A program made the translations under genes and the position numbers. This document shows positions 58,911 to 64,000 of a stretch of 64,000 nucleotides of DNA, piece by piece. The first letter of the stretch is position 1; each line of letters starts with the position of its first letter. The stretch is taken from contig JARWIR010000017.1 of NCBI GenBank assembly GCA_029959085.1, positions 19,333,507 to 19,397,506 on the forward strand. Direction: 5' to 3'. The stretch is from Nemophila menziesii (lineage: Eukaryota > Streptophyta > Magnoliopsida > Boraginales > Hydrophyllaceae). The notes under the pieces are model-generated. The model did no database searches and was not told the DNA's origin. It worked only from the letters and a program-made list of their open reading frames with translations.

Positions 58911-60648
58911 ACCCTTTTGAAGAGGTATTAGTTTGGCAAATATAGAAAGCAGGTACCTAGTAATCTTTACAAAACCTCCTACCCAAATGCCATCACAATC
59001 ATATATTAGCCGCCTACTCCTCTCGTCTGCCTTCTCCGATTAGCTATTTGTCAACATTCAACTTTAATTTCAACTTTTGTCTAATACACCAAACTAAACA
59101 TAAATGTTCACATCAGGACACTCTTTTGATTTGTATTCCTCCATACTCACGAATATAATACATGACGAAATATCTAGTCTTACTTATTAAACACATCATA
59201 TTTGGTAGAGGGGCCTCCTTAGAAGCACTGCCATTTTAAGTTGTCCAAATCATCCAAATAACCGTCGAGAAAAACACATACAAAGTGATACTTATAAAAA
59301 AAGTCATGCTCGATAAAAAAACTAGAAGACTTCAACTTTGTAAATAGGCACTTTCACTATAAAAGGTAAATCGGAAAACAATTCTACCCAATATTGGATG
59401 GTACAATACCAATCGTATTATGACACATACCCGATATTTTAAAAATACAAAAAATAATTATAGTAACTATGTAATTAATTTAATGAAATCTGTTTTGTTA
59501 ATATAATTATTTTTTATGAGTTGAATATTGGATGGAAGTCTTATCCAACTATTTTATCACGATTTTCATATTTTTAGCCAATTCATTGGCTCTTTATAAA
59601 TTCTAAATCCAAACTTTCACTATTTCATTGGCTCCTAAGGATCATGGATTCAAGCACCCCTAGAATTTTATTTTAAAGCCTAATTTTTCCTTTACCCCAC
59701 ACATGACCAAGATTAACATTATTTAATTACCTCATATCCAACCCAACACATTCCAAACAATTCCAAACAAAAGTAAAAAGAATCACTAAAAAATATGACT
59801 AAAACAACCTTTCTTAAAACAAAATAATTTTATTTTTATGCATCCGACACACACACTCTCTCCTACAAAAAGCATCATTCATGCACAATTCTATATCCAA
59901 ACATACCTATTTATATAATTGAAGAGTTTTAGTAGGTTTTCTTTGATTTTTTCTATTTTTAATATGAATTTGAGGTTTATGTGAATTATTTAGATTTTTT
60001 TGTGAATTAAGGTTTTCTATATGGTAATAGCTGTTTCATTTCTTAATTTAATCTTTACTTTGAATTTCAATTTTTGTATAGTGAATTTGGTAGTTTTGTA
60101 ATAATTTAAAAAGATGAAATGCTCTATTGGGTCTAGTGTATCATTTGAATATATGGTGTTGGTTGACTTTACTTATGACCTATGAATGTTAAAATTTTAT
60201 TAAAGTTTGAAGCTTTATTACAGATTAACTTATAGTTCTTGTGATAGTATTTATTAAGTTTGTGGAATTGTTATATATATTATTACAAATAAGATCAACT
60301 AATTGATCACATGGGTTACCAAAAAAACAAAGACAATGCCATCGACCCTTTCAGCTCCTAGGGTCTCTCATTTTAAATTTTGAATCTCCCATCGGTCAAA
60401 TATACTGTCAATTAGATGAAATTTTAGCCTATTATCATTGACACATAAAATTTTCTTTTCTCATAAATTCAAATTTAATTCTTGTTGTAGTTTATGAATT
60501 GTTGTACTCGACTTAATCGGCTTAAGTCAGTTGTATTAATTAAACTATTACTTTATTTAAATTTGTTGATATTGTTGATCTTTTATTAAAATTCTCTTAT
60601 TAAATGAAGTTTCAATAACAGTTGTTTCGTGCATTTCTTAACACATAG

Positions 60649-60692
60649 AAAAGATTGTTGGGCATGAACTTTATAAAAGGTGAACATTCTCG
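60649..60692 (+). repeat. Conserved exon-like element, S0 of unit D
   Basis: This is the S0 form, followed by ATAAGT. Confidence 0.46.
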
Positions 60693-60927
60693 ATAAGTCT
60701 TAAATCTCAAATAGGTAGTAGACTTGAATGGAGCATGATAAGGTTAATATGCAAGTAAATGGTTATTTTTGTAATGGAAAATAATTTTATTAGTAATTTA
60801 TCATTTAAAGGTTGATTTGATCTTAAAATTCTTTTATGTAAAACATTATAATGCTTGACTTTATTTGTGGTTTAGATAGAATGAAAAATTAGTGTTTGAA
60901 AAGTAGAGAAAAATTTCTTATTTGTTC

Positions 60928-61257
60928 TTAGACTTCTAAGTTACCCGAATGGTCCACAGACTTTACTTTTTTCCTTGGTTAGTCCTGCATGTAACGTTTT
61001 TAGAGTTTGACCGTTAAGCTCCATGTGGAAATGATATTAAAGGACCAGATTGATTAAAGATGGATAGTCTAGGGACCATTTTTTATGTTTTAAGGACTAT
61101 TCGTGTATAACAAGAATATTCGTTGCCACATGGTCTTAACGATAATGAAATTTGATGCGGGAACAACGACAATTAACAAAACAAAGTTTGAAATTTGTAT
61201 GGATAAATTTAGAAGTTCGAGGACCATTTAGGGAACGACTTATAGTTTGAGGACTAA
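60928..61257. mobile_element. MITE-like element with imperfect TIRs (unit D)
   Basis: This is the unit D copy of the same element. The ends are preserved, while the interior shows substitutions and a short insertion near 61105. Confidence 0.57.
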
Positions 61258-62079
61258 AATAATATGCTCTAGAAAGTATTACATAAAACCTTCGTATATG
61301 ATCCCTTGTTTTCTTATGTTGTCACTATGTTGAGTTTTATTACTAGAGTTGGGGCTCCTTGTAGCTATATTCTAATAAATTTTCGATCAATATATTTTGT
61401 TTGATGTTTTGTTTCTCATCACTTCCATTAGCTATGCAAGATATAAAAGTTTAATATATATGAATTACAATTGAAGTTATATAATCCATTTATTAATTAA
61501 AAAATGTCTTTCTCTCCCAAGTTGGAATTAGTCTAAATCATATAATAATTGGATTATGTTATAACTCCCACACTTGATCCAGATTTGTGTTAAAAGTACC
61601 TTTTCAATGCATTTAATTTACATATCGTTATTGCTTCCCTTGTAGGCTGATGACTTAAAAGAGACCTATTGTTTTAGAATATTCTAAACCCAAGGCGATG
61701 ATTTTGCTAGAACTTGTGACTTGAAGGTGCATATCATCAAAGTAAAGTGATCTCTAGATAAAAACTTGCGTCTTCTTTGCCCCAATTGACACACAGTATA
61801 TAACCTTTTCTTGCTTCCCTTATATATGTAGAAATCCTACATTGAATGAGTAATTTAATTATTTAGATTTTTTCCTTCAAGTGATAGTTTTGTTCTTGAC
61901 GTTCTTGATTGTTTGTAAGATACTTCCATTGATCAAACATTCAAGTGTTATCATATCAAAGAAATGAGTTTGTAGAACGAATGACATAATAGACGACCAA
62001 AAACTTTCAGATAATTTGTGATACCTCAATTAAATCGGAAACGAATTCAGTTAGTATATATGCAATTTTAAATATACTA

Positions 62080-62255
62080 TATAATACTCGGTGGTTTTAT
62101 GTACATAGATATTTTGTGTAATACTCATTAAATTTATATTAATAGCTAGTGATTTCTTGTAATACTTAGAATTTTATTGTAATGCTTAGTTATTTTGTGT
62201 AATACTCAATTAATGTTAAGTGATTTTATGTTAATATTCAATATTTTGTGGTCTT
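62080..62255. repeat. Degenerate TAATACTCAGTGATTTTGTG repeat (unit D, S1 start)
   Basis: This is the unit D copy of the motif array, partly shortened. Confidence 0.66.
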
Positions 62256-62629
62256 AAATATGATCAATGATGGTTCTTTAAAGCCCAATTATTTTATACA
62301 TATATTCCAAACCCAATACACTATAATATTTTTTTATTAACCCATATATGGTCCAAACCCAACCTAACAAAAATAGAGAACAAACTAAAAAAAAATATTC
62401 TCACAACCCTATCTCTTCTAACCAAGATAATAGTAATGTTATGCACTAAGCCGTCATTGGTCTCTCTCTCTCCTACAAATGTAATGGTTTATCTGAATTC
62501 ATGGGCAGCTCTACTGGTAACACTTTACCCTTTTATTAAATTAGTACCTTTATTTGAAATTAAAAGTTTATGTTAATTATTAGTATTTTGTATGAATTGG
62601 GAATTTCTATGGTAAATTATTTTGTTTTC

Positions 62630-62695
62630 TGATTTTTAATTTAATTTTAACTTAATTTTAATTTATTTTTAATTTAAATTTAATTAGTGATTTCA
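62630..62695. repeat. TTTAATTT simple repeat (unit D)
   Basis: This is a short run of TTAATTTTAA-type units in the S1 start of unit D. The other units have a single TTTGATTTTAATTAG here, so it is a local expansion. Confidence 0.7.
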
Positions 62696-63243
62696 ATTTT
62701 AAGTGAATTTGATATTTTTTGAAAGAAATTTAAAAAGAAGGAATTTAGTTTTGATTTATGAATGTTAAAAGTTAGGAAATTTTGAGATTTGTTATAAATT
62801 AAGTTTTAATTTGTGTAATAGTAACTAAATTATATAGAAATCATGTTTAATCTTGTATAATTTAAGCCTATCCTTCACTTTACCTCTTGAATATGCCCAT
62901 GTATAGAAATTCTATGTGATTTTGTTTAATAGAAACATCTAAATTCAATAAAATTTTGATATATTAATATTTGGATTGGAAGTTTTATTTTTTGTTTTAA
63001 GCAATTAAAACTAAAATATTAATTATGTTTGAATAATTTATATTAGGAAAATTCTTACATCCAATATTGGATGGAACACCGTTAATATTAATTTAATATT
63101 CAAAAAAATCATTAGATTTATTAATAATGCTAGTTTTTAGTAAACTCTTTTATTAAATGAATTTTTATTTATAATTGTTTCTTTAATAATTACTATTAAA
63201 CACTAACAAAATTTATAATTTATTCATGTGTTTCTTAATACAG

Positions 63244-63290
63244 AAAAAAGATTGTTGGTTATGACATTTCATCAAAGATGAACATTCTCT
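63244..63290 (+). repeat. Conserved exon-like element, S1 of unit D
   Basis: It has AATACAG before and GTAAGT after. No Argonaute exon is seen downstream inside the window. Confidence 0.48.
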
Positions 63291-64000
63291 GTAAGTCTTA
63301 GATCTTAAATTGGTAATAAACTTGAATACAGGGTGATAATATTAAATTGGTGATAAACTTGAATAGAGTTGATAAGATAAATATGAAATTAAATAATAAA
63401 AAAATCTGAAGTATTTTTATGTAGTAATTTATAATTTTTATGATTGATTTGTTCTTGAAATCTTCCAAGTAAAATCCTTATACTTTTACTTGATTTGTGA
63501 CTCCTATTAAAAGATAAATATATTAGTATTTGGAAAGTAATATAAAAAAAAAATTATGTATGATTCCTTTTTTTTAAGTTGTTAAAAGTGTATATTATAA
63601 CTTTCCACACCATTTTATTTTAACTTTGATTACTAGAATCCAGACTTTTTGCGACTATATTTTGAAATCTAATATGTTAGGATTACTATATTCTGATAAT
63701 GTCTTGGATCCCATCACTTCCCTTAGTTATGCCATATATTAATATTTAACGACTCTAGATTACAAAGCTTACATAATCTAGTTTTTAATTGCAAAAAAAC
63801 TTTCTTTAGCAAGGCTAAATTATTGCAAAATATAAAAGATGTGAGAATTTGATGAGATAATTGAGAGATCCTTAACATTAACACTGATAAATCTAATATA
63901 AAACATATCCAAAATCATAAATGGTACAATGGAAACATTAGAGTGGTCTCTTTTATTCTCTAATGTAATGACAATTAAGGTCCCTATATTCAACTTTTGC

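Larger units (their letters stand above)
56331..64000. repeat. Tandem unit D, cut by the window end
   Basis: The stretch 56331-57900 corresponds to 1-1610, 57900-59830 to the extra block of unit C, and 59830-63830 to S0 and most of S1. After about 63830 the sequence leaves the A pattern before reaching the place where the Argonaute exon would be expected, so no Argonaute fragment is visible in D inside this window. Confidence 0.82.

Noticed and set aside
1..64000. tRNA, rRNA, organellar or bacterial insert
   Set aside because: No cloverleaf-forming segment, rRNA motif or compact organelle-type gene was recognised on either strand by eye. A tRNA scan would be needed to exclude this fully.

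Overview
The window looks like gene-poor, AT-rich nuclear DNA of a flowering plant, probably a eudicot. The evidence is the content: plant L1-type LINEs with a DUF4283/zinc-knuckle ORF1, a Copia fragment, a Tat-like LTR element, several MITE families, and exon pieces of an AGO4-type Argonaute. I found no gene that looks intact. There is no bacterial-style operon, and I recognised no rRNA, tRNA or CRISPR array. The genus cannot be named from this sequence alone.

The dominant structure is a tandem array of one complex unit. Unit A is 1-20840, unit B 20841-32307, unit C 32308-44105 and unit D 56331-64000 (cut by the window end). A further right-hand half-unit lies at 46480-56330, after a largely unshared island at 44106-46479. 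Position 1 recurs at 20841 and at 56331. Inside each unit are related sub-blocks, called S0, S1 and S2 here (in A about 1690-3760, 3800-5990 and 8925-11970). Each carries a conserved segment of about 47 bp that looks like a small exon bounded by AG and GT. Each is followed by a different gene scrap. S1 ends in Argonaute exons, S2 ends in an acidic region plus a MULE-like motif, and S0 ends in an unrecognised segment.

Unit A (1-20840): S0 with a MITE; S1 with Argonaute fragments at 5552-5909; a minus-strand coiled-coil fossil at 6180-6790; a Copia protease fragment with 17-bp flanking repeats; a fold-back array at 8925-9450; S2; then a complete nested LTR element (11972-19638, minus orientation, 1615-bp LTRs, 5-bp target duplication) and a fold-back MITE at 19875-20364.

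Unit B is a mosaic. Its left 7.4 kb is nearly identical to A. At 28285 it switches abruptly into the tail of a LINE and continues with a right half closer to 52800-56330. Unit C holds an internal local duplication (about 34050-37169 and 37173-40730) and the best preserved Argonaute fragments (42514-42949). The island at 44106-46479 contains a minus-strand pseudogene that I tentatively relate to the SPOT1/DUF7906 membrane-protein family. The region 46480-56330 contains a nearly full-length dead LINE (48222-52797) and an 800-bp palindrome built around a second copy of the fold-back MITE. Unit D repeats S0 and S1 up to the window end.

How it works together: no working pathway can be read here. 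The locus is best seen as a decaying, recombining repeat array with captured gene pieces. Whether the inverted repeats and the Argonaute exons yield small RNAs is an inference to be tested.
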